Below, piece by piece: positions 23,190 to 34,500 of a stretch of DNA of 47,878 nucleotides. The stretch's first letter is position 1. Each line of letters opens with the position of its first letter. This DNA is from Polysphondylium violaceum (lineage: Eukaryota > Evosea > Eumycetozoa > Dictyosteliales > Dictyosteliaceae), in assembly GCA_000277445.1 (NCBI GenBank), contig AJWJ01000133.1, positions 1-47,878 of the forward strand, read 5' to 3'. Made by a program: the position numbers and the translations under genes. A model generated the notes under the pieces. That model had not been told where the DNA came from. It worked only from the letters and a program-made list of their open reading frames with translations, and made no database searches.

Positions 23190-24664
23190 CTAATCATAAT
23201 CATCTTCTTCAACTGATACCTTTTTGGTGGAGGCAGAGGTAGCGGTGGTGGTGGAGTTTGATACAGAGGGAAGAGTTGGTGGTTGGGCTGTAGGAGGTGA
23301 TACATTACTAAATGATGATATTGATGGGAATAAAGGTGGTTGGCTATTGTTGTTGTTATTATTAGTAGGATTTAAAATGGATGATAAACCGCCACCATTG
23401 TTTGATGATGGTAACTGTAATGAAATTGAGTTTGGTGGTGGTTGTTGTTGCTGTCCATTTGACTGTGAAATTGTATTGAATGAAGGAAAATTTAAAGATG
23501 GGAGTGAATTACTTTGATCAAAGCCATTGTTGTTATTTATATTTTGATTTAATGAATTTATAGATGGAATAGTTAATGATGGTGTTGATTCTGTTTTTAC
23601 CATAGGCTGCATATGAGGTAATTCTGGTGGATGAAATGAAGGTAGAGTGGGAGGTTGATAAAATCCTATACCTGAAACTGATGATGATAAATTATTAATA
23701 GATGCAATTGAAAATCCACCACCATTATTATTGTTGTTGTTATTACTATTATTTTGACTCATATTATTTAAATTACTATTGTTGTTGTTGTTGTTAACAT
23801 TACTGTTGGTATTGCTATTATTATTATTTACTAAATGAGGAATTGAACCTGTAGATGATGATAAAAATGGACTAGATTTAGGTGATGCTTTAGCAGTAGC
23901 TTTTGCTGAAGGTTCTCTTTTCTTTCTGGGAGTGGATGTAGTGGTTGTTGTTGTGGTTGTAGTTGTGAGTAATGGTGAATCATTTGGTTGAGGTTTAATG
24001 GGTGGTGATTGATCAGTTGTTTTTTTAGGTCTTCCTTTGGGTGCTGCAGCAGCTTTCTTTCCTCTTCCTCTTTTTGGTTTTTCCACCTCTTCTTCATCAT
24101 CGTCATCGTCATCATCGTCATCATCGTCTTCTTCCTCCTCCTCTTCGCCCATATCCATTTCTTCTTCTTCTTCCTCCTCACCATCCTTTTTAGGTCTACC
24201 TGCTTTTTTCTCTGATCCTTTGTCACTTGGTATCTTGTCTACAATATCAATTAAAAAATCAAATGTAGATTCTTGTTTAATACATGTTTTTCTATATAGT
24301 CGTAAATGAGTATATGATTAATATTCGATCAATATACATGATACATCATCCACTTGTCCCGATCCAAGATCAAGATCAATAACATACAAATGATTTACAG
24401 ATATAACTTTTCCGTTTTTGCTTTGAGTAATTTTACATGTTTTCGTTACTAAATCCGACATAAATAATTCTAAACATTGTGCTAAAATATTATATGTTTT
24501 ATTAATATCTAGTGGGTGTTTGTGATAGTATATTGGCAAAAGGATCTCTCATTCTTACATATTAATATAGGGGTAGCAGATGCAATTTTTCCAACTTCTT
24601 CATCTTTTTGCATAATTTTTTTAATTCTTGCCATGGGAAACTTTGTTTTATACTTTTTTTTCAT
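23190..24664 (-). CDS. drap1: NC2-alpha / DRAP1 histone-fold transcriptional corepressor with AT-hooks
   Basis: Three exons, 24559-24664, 24388-24481 and 23190-24291, join in phase to 433 residues. The N-terminus ([34 protein letters not shown]) and the following exon ([20 protein letters not shown]) match the histone fold of DRAP1, which pairs with Dr1/NC2-beta on TBP-DNA and blocks TFIIA/TFIIB entry. Exon 3 opens with [20 protein letters not shown], completing the fold. The start at 24664 is chosen because the preceding KKKY...FP residues are conserved in the family. Beyond the fold lie three AT-hook-like motifs (AGRPKK, KRGRGKK, KGRPKK), a Glu/Asp run and long Asn/Thr/Pro tracts, ending EEDDYD. 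The protein is about twice the length of the human one (about 205). Confidence 0.92.
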
Positions 24665-25171
24665 TTTTATATGTATATATGTGTATATAGATAGATAAGT
24701 ATTGTAATTATCTAAAAATTTAAGTAAACTGTGATCTGCACACTTTGAAAATAGATGCTCTATATTTTTATAAACGAAAATTTGAAAAAAATAAAAAAAA
24801 AAAAAATAAGAAAAAAAATTAAAAAAATGAAAATATGGTGGGTGGAATTATGTTCATACCTCTCCTAATGCTGGAGAGAGAATAAAAAAATATGTGAACA
24901 AACACCATGAATGGATTTATCTCATTATTGTTCTAGCAACCTGATCCTTGGTCCAAACAACTGATAAAAAACTTTAATATAGATCTATCTCTTTTTCCTA
25001 CGAGATTAACATTTGAATTGGAGGTGACACTCGCCTATAATGCTACAATATAGTTTGTCACTTCCCGTATCCAATGATAATCTCTACAAACCAACCTCAT
25101 TAATAATCAATCGGACAAATATTACTTGTTGTTTTAGTTTGTTATTTTTATTTATTTATTTATTGTATACC
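24665..25171. other. intergenic with structured segment
   Basis: Between the NC2-alpha and ITFG1-like genes, both on -. It holds a weak hairpin at 24838-24905 (CTCTCC/GGAGAG with outer GTTCA/TGAAC) and the stronger nested structure at 25002-25084. No ORF is convincing. Confidence 0.55.
25002..25084. ncRNA. candidate structured RNA / nested inverted repeat
   Basis: Four collinear complementary blocks nest inside each other: GAGATTA/TAATCTC (25002-25008 with 25078-25084), ATTGGA/TCCAAT, TGACA/TGTCA and CTATA/TATAG, closed by a 9-base loop. The two sides are interrupted by small bulges, as in a folded RNA. It is not a tRNA: it lacks a T-arm and the box-B sequence. Strand and transcription are unknown. 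It may be a small ncRNA or a structure in the 3' region of the upstream transcript. Confidence 0.35.
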
Positions 25172-27423
25172 TTATAAGGCATTGAAATAAAATTGATGAT
25201 GAGCTTCTTGTTTCATTTTCTCATCCTGTTTCTTTTCTCTTTTGTACAAGAAGAAGCAAATGGCAGATAATACAATTAGGGCGACAAAAAAGGCAATCAA
25301 TACCCAGAAAAAGATGCCAGAGGGATTGATAAACAACTCTAGTGTCCAGGACAAGGGATTGTTGGCTTTGTAGGGGATGGCAACCACTTGAGAGTTGGGG
25401 ATGGTGCCCACCCAATTACTATAGTGGACGGTTTGGTTCAATGGCACGCCGAAAAACAGTTGATCGACATAGTTGCTAGTTCTGCCAAGGCCAAAGAGAT
25501 TGTAGGGTGTTTGGAGAGACATATAGCTCGATTGGTAGAGTTGTGCGCCCATTTGGATGTGGGTGGTGCCCGATAAATCAGTGTAGGTAAACTTGAATAT
25601 TGCGCCGGGGAAATTGACGCCATAGGGCTTGGGATTAGGGAATTTCTTTCCGCTGGGACACATGGTCGTGCATACACCGTTGAGACCAAGGGTTTTGAAA
25701 AAGAAGGCATCGTTGTAAAAGTTGTTAAACACGGCTTGAACACTGGTCTTTGTCCAAACCAAGATGTCAGAGATACCATTCTCGCCAAGATCGACAAACA
25801 CGGCAGAGTAGGCATTTTCTATGCTTACTAAATCATCGACATTGGATGTCACATTGACAAATGTTCTGCCAGATCTACCGGCGCCACAAAGTGATTCTGT
25901 GCATGCTACATTCTCCCAAAGTTCAATATGTGGTCCCTTGTCGCCTGGTCTAATGACCGAGAGCAAAAGATCAGGATATCCATCGATGTTGTAATCACCA
26001 GAATGAATAATCAATGGTATATTGTTGACTAAATTATTAACATTATCACCACTACCACTGCCACTAGCAGCGGCACTACTACTACGACTACTACTACCAC
26101 TATTATTCACATCCTCTTCGCCATTATCATTGACAGTGTCTTGAATGATATTTGAGAAAAAGGTGTTCGAGTTAAAGTTTTCTTTGGTTATGATACGAGT
26201 TGTACCATCATCAGTGATAGTACTAGAGAATAAAAAGTTATCGTCAGACATGCACAATTGATTTTGTGGTCTACACTTTGCAGAGTTTCCAAACAATGAG
26301 CTTGCACACACTGGCTTTTGTGAATTATAAACTAAATAAATACTGTTGACTTGAGAACAATTGTTGATGGGCCAACAAACTGGATAGAGCATATCTATAT
26401 CACCATCACCATCTAAATATAATAGTATTTCGTTGTTAGTATTAATAATAACAACAATACACTAATATGTAAAAGAATACTACATACCAAAATCAGAAAA
26501 TGTAATTTGACCAGTGCCATCGGGAAATACGAGAGATTGAGTTAAAATATACCCGTTTTCTTTTTGATTGATCCAAATCTCGCCAACCAAGGAACCATTG
26601 GGAGATATGGATGTGATAAACATATCTGCCAAACAATCACCATTGAAATCTACAAAAGAGTTGCTGTGTGGTTTAGAGAGAGGATTGGTGGCGGTAGTCT
26701 GAGAATCACCGTTAAACATGGGTCTAGAGGTAATGGTGTCATCTTCGTTGGTCACCCATAGTGTTCTTTGACCTTTTGCGTTGACGCCAAACATATCCAA
26801 ACGAAGATCATTGTTAGAGTCCAACACCAACACATGATCAGTGGGTGCTATATCACTGGTGATCGTGAGTGGTGTGGTGGAGATGGATGTATAGTAACCG
26901 AGATAAAGATTCATATAGTATTTATCATCTGATATGGTCTTGTATTGTATTAAAATATCCATGAATCCGTCATAACTAAAATCACCTGGTACAACATTAA
27001 ATATCTCTGTATCGTTTGAAAAACTAATGATTATATCTGATGGATCATATTTCCAATCCTCAATATTCCATAGAAAAACTTGTAATGTAGATTGATTTGA
27101 ATATAAAAAAAATGTATCTAAACTATATGGTGGTGTAGTATTACTATTATTAGTCTCCTCTATACTTCTACTACGACTAGTACTACTACTACTATTATGA
27201 CTTACTATTTATCAGCATTAAAATCACCAAAGGCTAATACTGAGCCTTGATAGTTATTGAAACCTATATCCTCGATTTGGTAAAGTTGTGAACTCGAAAA
27301 CTTTGGTGCATTGGTAAAGACAGGTTTCCAAAAATCTTTGAAAAAGTCTGCTTTTGTATGTTCTATAGAACACAAAGATACCAATACTATGAACAATATT
27401 GAATATAGTGTGCTTTGAGACAT
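25172..27423 (-). CDS. TIP/ITFG1 (LINKIN)-like FG-GAP membrane protein
   Basis: Three exons, 27206-27423, 26488-27122 and 25172-26412, join in phase to 697 residues. The order is: a signal peptide (LYSILFIVLVSLCSIEHTKA); an ectodomain of FG-GAP blades with at least seven D-x-D/N-x-D-type calcium loops (DFNADKYLDTF, DFSYDGFMDIL, DSNNDLRLDMF, DFNGDCLADMF, DFDGDGDIDML, DYNIDGYPDLL, DLGENGISDIL); a Ser/Gly-rich insert; one helix (FFWVLIAFFVALIVLSAICF); and a short basic tail ending QFYFNAL. The tail, from memory, resembles the conserved C-terminus of human ITFG1. LINKIN proteins form an integrin-alpha-like beta-propeller at the cell surface and act in adhesion. Confidence 0.88.
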
Positions 27424-28111
27424 ATTTCTGCTCTATACCTATACTATATCTATGTGTATGTGTATGTGTTGTGTGTAATATATAAATATGCTAATCCTTC
27501 CCTACTGTACTCTTTTCTATTATTATCGTATTCGTAAAAGCAAGGTAAGTGAAGTTCTATCTATCAAAGAGGATTAAATAAACACTCTGTCCTCGTAATA
27601 TATCTTTGTCGATAACACAATTATAAAGTAGAAAAACTTTTTTTAATTTTAAACTTTTTTTTGTCTTTATAAAAACACTTTTACCACCCCCACAGATTTT
27701 TTTTTTTCTCACCTTATCAAGAAAGTCTGGTGTGGTGGTAAAATTAAAAACGAACTGTATGCAGTTTGGCAGACCAATTTATATGTCCAAATAAATATCT
27801 ATCTCAGTACAATGGTCAAATCATTATTTGTTTTTTCTATTCATAATCTAAGTTTATCTAACTATTGCAATTATTGTATATAAGACACATTCAAGCAATC
27901 AGATTTACTTAAAGGAAAGTTTCAAATATAGAGCATATTAATATAGATATATTCTATTCATCTATTTCTATGGAATAAAATGAGATAGGTCTTTTTTTTT
28001 TTTGATAGAAAAACGAAAGTTTTTTTTTTTTTTTTTTGTTAATATTTCATTGTTTTTTGTGTTTGTTGATCATATTTTATTTTTCTGTATATTTATATAA
28101 AATCATATAAA
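27424..28111. other. divergent promoter region
   Basis: Separates the divergent ITFG1-like and mL53 genes. It contains T tracts at about 27690, 27990 and 28020, the last ending shortly before the mL53 start. No ORF or known element is visible. Confidence 0.55.
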
Positions 28112-28756
28112 ATGTCTGTTAATATATTAGCAACATTACAAAGTTTGACATTTAGATTTTGTACTCTTGGTACAAATACCAAATCACTCAGGTATGAAAT
28201 AGATACAGTAGCTTTGGTTGTTCAACATATGCATATGATTGATGCATATGCACACGAGTGTGATCTTATACTAATATTACTCTTACAAACACAAGATCTG
28301 TCATTCCTTTAGCAACAAATAAAAGAGTAGTTGACAATGCTCCACAATGCCAAGTAAAATACGAATTTCTTCAAGATCCAAAAGAAGAACCAATCATCAT
28401 TGTTAAATATAGTAGGTTTTTTAGGTTATTCAAATACATACATATGTATATTGAATAGGAATGATTATGGTTATACATTCAATCACAATGATATCGTCAT
28501 AATCGGTGATTGTGGTATTAAAAAACATATATTAACCTATTGCTTTACTTATTTGATAATAGGTGATGGTCAAGAACAATCTATTAAAACCAAAAATTTA
28601 CATTTAGATGGTATTGTTGATATTATTCAAAGTACTAAACAAGCTATTAGAGTCGAGGAAATTAAAAAAATGCACTCTCCAGAAACAACTTTACAAGAAA
28701 TTTTACAACCAGTCACCAAAAAGAAAGATACTGGTGCCAAAGCAAACAAAAAATAA
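28112..28756 (+). CDS. mitochondrial large-subunit ribosomal protein mL53 (MRPL53-like)
   Basis: Three exons, 28112-28191, 28296-28411 and 28563-28756, join in phase to 129 residues. The L51/S25/CI-B8 thioredoxin-like fold is suggested by FRFCTLGTNTKSLR at the N-terminus, then QVKYEFL, EPIIIVKYSDGQEQSIKTKN and IVDIIQSTKQ. The block IIIVKYSDGQE...VEEIKKMH resembles yeast Mrpl44, the mL53 orthologue, more than mL43. The product should be imported into mitochondria and sit in the large ribosomal subunit. The Lys-rich tail (TKKKDTGAKANKK) is not conserved. The gene is convergent with the HTH-amidotransferase gene, their stops lying 136 bases apart. Confidence 0.72.
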
Positions 28757-28892
28757 ATATATATAGCCTAAATAATAATAATAGAAAGACAAAGAATGAT
28801 TTATTAATGTGTTGAAAAAATAATAGACAGACAGACAGACATATTTAATGGTTGAATTGGGAAATTAATTTTAGGTAAGGATATTTAGTTTT

Positions 28893-30560
28893 TTAAACTA
28901 ATGAATTTAATAGCCCAGATAACTGTTTAGTTTTAAGGAGTTGCAAAGCTTTACAACGTGCTCTATAGGCAAGTCCACATACACCCATTCTTTGGATCAT
29001 TCTTCTATGAGGAGCTTGATGGGGATGGTTTGCGTTATAGGCTTCTGGATGCCATTGAACTCCCATGAGAGGTGAACCAAGTGTGGATGAAAAGGCCTCT
29101 GGAACACCATCGTGGGGTGAGATGGCCCCGATTTCTACACCATTTGGTAAGTGTTTTTCATTAATGGCTCTCCAATGGACACTATTGACACTTTTTTCTT
29201 CAAAAATCTCAACAGTATCTTTTTTTTCCATAAATTGTTTAACAAGCGAATCTTTTAGTTCAAGTGAGTGTACCATATTATTGTAGTTGACTTTGTTTTG
29301 AACCAAACTGATAGACATCATTCTTCTTGAATTGTGGTTTTGGGTGTCTTTGAGAAATTCAGTATCATCTTGCATTATCTTTTCAAAGAGAGATTTCAAA
29401 ATTTTTACATCATCATCTAAAACAAGGCCTTGTAATTGGTTATTGATTTTTTCGATCCAGAGCTCACAATATTTGAGATTACCATCAAGAGTATCGAGGT
29501 TATACAAGCTCTTTTCAATGTCATCTTCACATTTCTTAAAGAAATTGAGAGTTTCCTGAGCATTTTTTAACATTTTAATTTTCATATCGGCTATTTTTTC
29601 CCAAAATTTTAGTGTAAGGTCTCGACGACAGAGGTGGGCAAATAGACGCCATTCACCAGCGCAGATGCCAAGTATGGGCTGGCCTAATTTTAAAGCTTGA
29701 CTTATCAGGTTTCCATCTGTGTTAGCCCTTTTTTGTTCATGTTCAAATTTTCTTGATCTTCCTGGTATTACAATAATATCTACATATGGTGAAACATAGT
29801 TTGATTGAATTTCGATCTTTTTTGAGAGATTATAGGTAAGGACCCTTAGTTCTTCATTGATTCTTCTTTGATTATAAGTAGAGTCTATCTCTTTGCAAAG
29901 AGGAATAGTAACCATTTGATTCGATTGGAAAGCAAGACTATCAAATATGGTACCTTTGGGTCCTCTGTATGGTAATCCAACTATGACACTTTCCTCTCCT
30001 TGGTTTGGGGTCAATTCTTTTTGTTTCAACAATTGATTTTCTAGTTTGGAGATTTGTTCAAGGATTTCTCTTTCTTGTTCCAATATGAAGGAATGGCCTT
30101 GTCCGAAAGAGGGAGTGGTAACTGGCTGTCCGATTACTAAAGGAGCGAACTCTTGTTGTTTTTCTTCTTCTCCTAAGGTGGTTGGGGCGGGTGGGTGGAT
30201 TATTTTCATGTGCTCCATTAGGTCAGGGACTTGCTCACCCTCTTCAGCTGGGCGAGGTAATTGCTCTTCATTTTTTAATAAGGCAACTTGTTCGTCTTTT
30301 TCAACTGGGTTAGGTCCTGGTTCTTCATCATTTACTAAATCAGGTATTTGTTCATCTAAAGCTTGGTTTTGTTGTGGATCATTTACTCTTGGGAATTGTT
30401 TCAAAACTTTGTGAGATTTTTTGATAATTCTATTTATGATTCTTGAAATGGTGTTTTTATGAACTCTAAAATCATTTGCTAACTGAGCTTGTGATCTGCC
30501 ATTGGCAATTGCAGCTTGGAAATAGTCCACCACATCTTGCATAGTTGGGTCTCGATTCAT
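28893..30560 (-). CDS. HTH DNA-binding domain fused to a split class-I glutamine amidotransferase (peptidase C26-like)
   Basis: Intronless gene of 555 residues. Residues 10-48 form a helix-turn-helix (GRSQAQLANDFRVHKNTISR), like those of resolvases and Tc1-type or regulatory proteins. A degenerate Pro/Glu/Val repeat linker (about 65-150) and a coiled coil (160-183) follow. From 190 the protein reads as gamma-glutamyl-GABA hydrolase/PuuD-type amidotransferase: VIVGLPYRG, the IIVIPGR strand, the nucleophile elbow GICAG (Cys300), VNSVHWRAI, then GVQWHPE with His504 and Glu506. All three catalytic residues are present. A helical, charged stretch of about 100 residues (315-410) is inserted between the elbow and the second half of the domain. 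It could hydrolyse glutamyl amides or act as a regulator; substrate and DNA target are unknown. Intronlessness and fusion hint at gene capture. Confidence 0.82.
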   Translation of the reverse strand: MNRDPTMQDVVDYFQAAIANGRSQAQLANDFRVHKNTISRIINRIIKKSHKVLKQFPRVNDPQQNQALDEQIPDLVNDEEPGPNPVEKDEQVALLKNEEQLPRPAEEGEQVPDLMEHMKIIHPPAPTTLGEEEKQQEFAPLVIGQPVTTPSFGQGHSFILEQEREILEQISKLENQLLKQKELTPNQGEESVIVGLPYRGPKGTIFDSLAFQSNQMVTIPLCKEIDSTYNQRRINEELRVLTYNLSKKIEIQSNYVSPYVDIIVIPGRSRKFEHEQKRANTDGNLISQALKLGQPILGICAGEWRLFAHLCRRDLTLKFWEKIADMKIKMLKNAQETLNFFKKCEDDIEKSLYNLDTLDGNLKYCELWIEKINNQLQGLVLDDDVKILKSLFEKIMQDDTEFLKDTQNHNSRRMMSISLVQNKVNYNNMVHSLELKDSLVKQFMEKKDTVEIFEEKSVNSVHWRAINEKHLPNGVEIGAISPHDGVPEAFSSTLGSPLMGVQWHPEAYNANHPHQAPHRRMIQRMGVCGLAYRARCKALQLLKTKQLSGLLNSLV

Positions 30561-31552
30561 TTTGAATTAAATAAAAATAATGTGATAAAAATATAGAAAT
30601 GATAGATAATAAATAAAATATGATAATAAAATATGTAGGCGTAAAAAGGGTAGAAATAAAAATAAACTTGATCAATTTTTTTGAGCTACAAAAAACTCTT
30701 CAAATTAAAAATTTAATTTACCAAAATGGTTTTTTGAGAAAAAAAAGAAAAAACTTTTGTATTAATAATCTCAATTTCATTCAAAGATTTATCTCATCAA
30801 CAAACGATGAAGTTTCTAATGTCAGAAGCTCAATTACACTCAGATTCAATTGATTTCTGAGTGTAATTGAGCCTCTGATATTCGAAACTACATGTACAGC
30901 AATTTGATTGTTCTTTTGAAAGTTTTGTAGGTTAACACTCTGTGAAAGGAAAATCGAAAATGGATTTTATTATTCCTCTACAACATTTTTGTTTAGAGAA
31001 TCGAAAATGAGGTGTGTGTATGAAATATCACACATACACACAAGTCTTGATATATGCAAAGTGAAAAATTGTTTTATTTTTTTGGTTGTTGTTTATTTTT
31101 TTTTTTTTTTTTTTTAATTTTTAATTTTTGTTTAAATTTTTGGGTCGCTCGAGTTTTGTCTGTTTGTAATTTACTTGAACTCTCCATAATAGTACATGCT
31201 GTATTAATTAATTAAAAAAATCAACATTTACATTTAGAGTTGTCTTATATTTTCACTGTGGTGTGTCATATTTTTATGCTTTATAGGATAAACTACTCCC
31301 CGACGCGATATTTATTTATTTAGTGTTTGCCTAATTAAACAGTGTAATAATAGTAGCCAATACAGAAATAGTAACAGTAGTAATATAATAATAATAGTAT
31401 AGTACAACTCACATCGCTTTTGAAATCTAAATTGAATTTGTTGTTAGCGAACGAATCGTTTATTTATTTATTTATTTATCAACAACAAAAGTGAATAGGT
31501 AGAAATCAATAGTAGAAATAATATAAATATAACTGATCAATAATAACACACG
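30561..31552. other. divergent intergenic region with strong hairpin
   Basis: Separates the HTH-amidotransferase and SAC/5-phosphatase genes. It holds the 34-base-arm hairpin at 30811-30889, long T runs at about 31095-31115 and, before the SAC gene, repeated TTTA and ATAATA motifs. The + strand ORF at 30620-30853 overlaps the hairpin and lacks coding character. Confidence 0.6.
30811..30889 (+). ncRNA. candidate pre-miRNA-like hairpin
   Basis: Left arm 30811-30844 and right arm 30856-30889 are reverse complements at 31 of 34 positions, with an 11-base loop that itself contains TCAATTGA. Seventeen consecutive pairs next to the loop are perfect (CTCAATTACACTCAGA and neighbours). One of the three non-matches would be G-U in a + strand RNA. 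The size (79 bases, 34-pair stem) suits a Dicer substrate. It lies 250 bases upstream of the HTH-amidotransferase start, so it could instead be an operator or a relic of an inverted-repeat element. No transcript evidence. Confidence 0.5.
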
Positions 31553-34500
31553 ATGGCAGATAATAGATTTAGAGTATTTTCAACACCTCATAGTTTTATC
31601 ATTAAAAGAGAGGTATTGAATGCTCAAGCACTCGTGATTGATAAAAAAGATCCATCTAAAATTGAAGTTATATCACACTCTGACATTGATCCTTCGTTAA
31701 GATCCGATCGTTCAGTTTGTTGTATTTTAGGTATTTTTAGAATTTTAAGAGGTTAGTAGTCATAGTCATAGTAGTAGTTTGATTTAAAGGGAGATATATT
31801 AATCATATCATACTACTTATTATAGAATGTTATTTAGTAGTAGTTACAGATAGTGATATAGCATCAACTTTTTCATTTCAAGGACAACAAAATGTAATTA
31901 GAAGAATAAAGAGTACAGATTTCATTTCATTTTCCACAGGAAAAGGCACCTCGCCAGTGTATGGCGATCAAGGAGGTGAAGAGAAACCATTTACACAGGT
32001 AATGAATTTATTGAATTCAGGTCATTTCTATTGGGTACCACCCAACTCAACCTATGATATCACCAGAACCTATCAAGACCAAATCATCAATCCCAAGCCG
32101 GGATCACCCGTGTGGGACAGAGTGGACAAACGATTCTATTGGAACAAGTATCTCCAAAAAGATTTTATTGCCTATCGTTTGTACGATTGGTGTTTCCCAG
32201 TGATCCAAGGATTTGTCGTACACGACCATTTGGGTCATATTCAGGGCAGAAACGTTACCTACACACTGATTTCACGTCGTAGCAGGTTCCGTGCAGGCAC
32301 AAGATTCAACACAAGAGGTATTGATGACGACGGAAATGTCGCCAACTTTGTCGAGAGCGAGCAGATTGTAAATATTGAAAACTATGGTGTCTTGTCTTTT
32401 CTCCAAACCCGTGGATCGGTGCCCGTGTTTTGGAACCAAAGTTCACCTCAGTTGTCGGACCTCAAGATCAAGATGTCTAATCTCACCAAGCTGGGCAAGA
32501 TTAGCAAGAAAAAGATCAGCGTCACCAGAACATCCAAAGCCACAGAGCCGGCATTTCAGAATCATATGAAAGAGCAGATTAGCAAGTATGGAAATGTAAA
32601 TATAGTCAATCTGTTGTCAAACAACAAGGTTGGAGAGTGTGATCTTGTGCAAGCCTATCAAGAGCAAATCAACACAATGAGATCACCCAATATCATTTAC
32701 AATCACTTTGATCTAAACGAACAGACCAAAGGCAACAGAATGGAGCCATTAGACTCGCTGATCAATATGATGGATCACAAGACCATGGCCAATGGTATCA
32801 AGGCCGTTGGCTTCTTTTTTGTCGATACCAAAGGAAACATTCAAAACAAACAAACTGGCACCATTCGTACCAATTGCAAAGATTGTTTGGATAGAACCAA
32901 TATCGTGCAGTCGCGTATTAGTTTTCTCTTGTTTGAAAACCAATTGAGATCGATTGGATTGATGTCTGCTCGTGACTCGATTGGCAGTTATCCACGTGTA
33001 CACCAATTCCTCAAGACTGCGTGGGCGGACAATGGAGATGCTTTGTCCATCCAGTATGCGGGCTCGGGCTCGTTGAAATCCACTCTTACTAGAGAGGGTG
33101 ACTATGGTATCATGGGTATGTTGGCCGATGGAAAGAAGGCCATGACCAGAATGTATGTAAACAATTTTAAGGATATCGGCCGTCAAGACGTCATTGATCT
33201 CTTGTTGGGTCTTCACAAATCTGTTCAATCGGAAACTGGAGGTCACGACGACCAAATTAGAAAAGAGGTCAAAGAGAGAAGCGACGAGTTTTCAGAAAAA
33301 GAGTATAGAAATATATTTGTGGGCACCTACAATGTAGGTGGCCGACCCGCTCCTTGTTTTAATTTGGAGGACTGGCTGAGATCCACACAATACCCGCTTC
33401 CAGACCTTTACGTTTTGGGCCTTCAAGAGGTAGTCGAACTTACAGCCGGCCAAATTCTTCAAACCGACCCCTACCTCGGCAAGCAGTGGGAGGAGGCCAT
33501 CGAAAGAGCATTGAGTAAGATATCGCCCAGTGCAAAATACGTCAAGATTCAATCCAACCAATTGGTTGGCCTCTTGTTGGTCATCTATGTGAGAGAGGAC
33601 ACCGTCCCATTTTTCAAAGAAGTCCAAGCTCAAGTAATCAAGTGTGGTCTTTCTGGTCTTGCAGGTAACAAGGGTGGCATTGGTGTACGTTTTCTCTTTA
33701 ACGACACATCATTCACCTTTTGCACCGCACATTTTGCTGCAGGTCAACATAATATAGAGGATCGTGTTTCAGACTATCACGAAATCGATAACCAAGCCAC
33801 CTTTGGTCGTCAGAATCAGTTCCGTCTTTCGGACTCTGACTATTCATTTTGGTTTGGTGACTTTAATTTCCGTATCGATTTGACAGACGACGAGATCAAA
33901 CGAAATGTAAATCACAACAATTTCTCTTATCTCTATGACAATGATCAACTCAAGAAACTCATGGAGCGTAAACGTATCTTTATCGGCTATCGTGAGGAGC
34001 CCACCAACTTTGCACCCACCTACAAGTATGATTTTGAATCGAAAATCTATGACACTAGTCCCAAGCAAAGATCACCCGCATGGACCGATAGAATCCTTTG
34101 GAAAAACAAAATCAAAAACGATATCAGACAGCTCTATTACAATAGACACGAGTTGTTGACATCGGATCATCGTCCTGTAAGCTCCTATTTCCAAGTTCAA
34201 GTGACAAAGATTGACAAGGATAAAGAAAGACAACTTCGTCAACAACTCTATGAACAAAAATCTCATCAATCTTTTTCAACCAAAGATGGTGCCAGTAGAG
34301 TATCTCAGGAATTTCAATCTTTATCCATAACCAAATCTGCCCCTGATCATCCACATTTCAATGGCGGTCAACCTTCAAGACCTCCACCTTTGGCACCTGT
34401 TGCTACTTTAAATAGACCACATTCTGAACCTTCTTTAAATCATTTACAAGTTCAACAACAACAACAAATTCCGCAAAGAAAGTTATCTTCTGGTAGACCT

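Noticed and set aside
28226-28250. CATATGCATATG palindrome and nearby GCATATGC in the first mL53 intron
   Set aside because: Alternating AT/GC dinucleotides make short palindromes likely; no further support for a regulatory site.
30620-30853. Plus-strand frame of 77 codons next to the HTH-amidotransferase gene
   Set aside because: It runs through the left arm of the hairpin, uses A/T-rich random-looking codons and has no domain.
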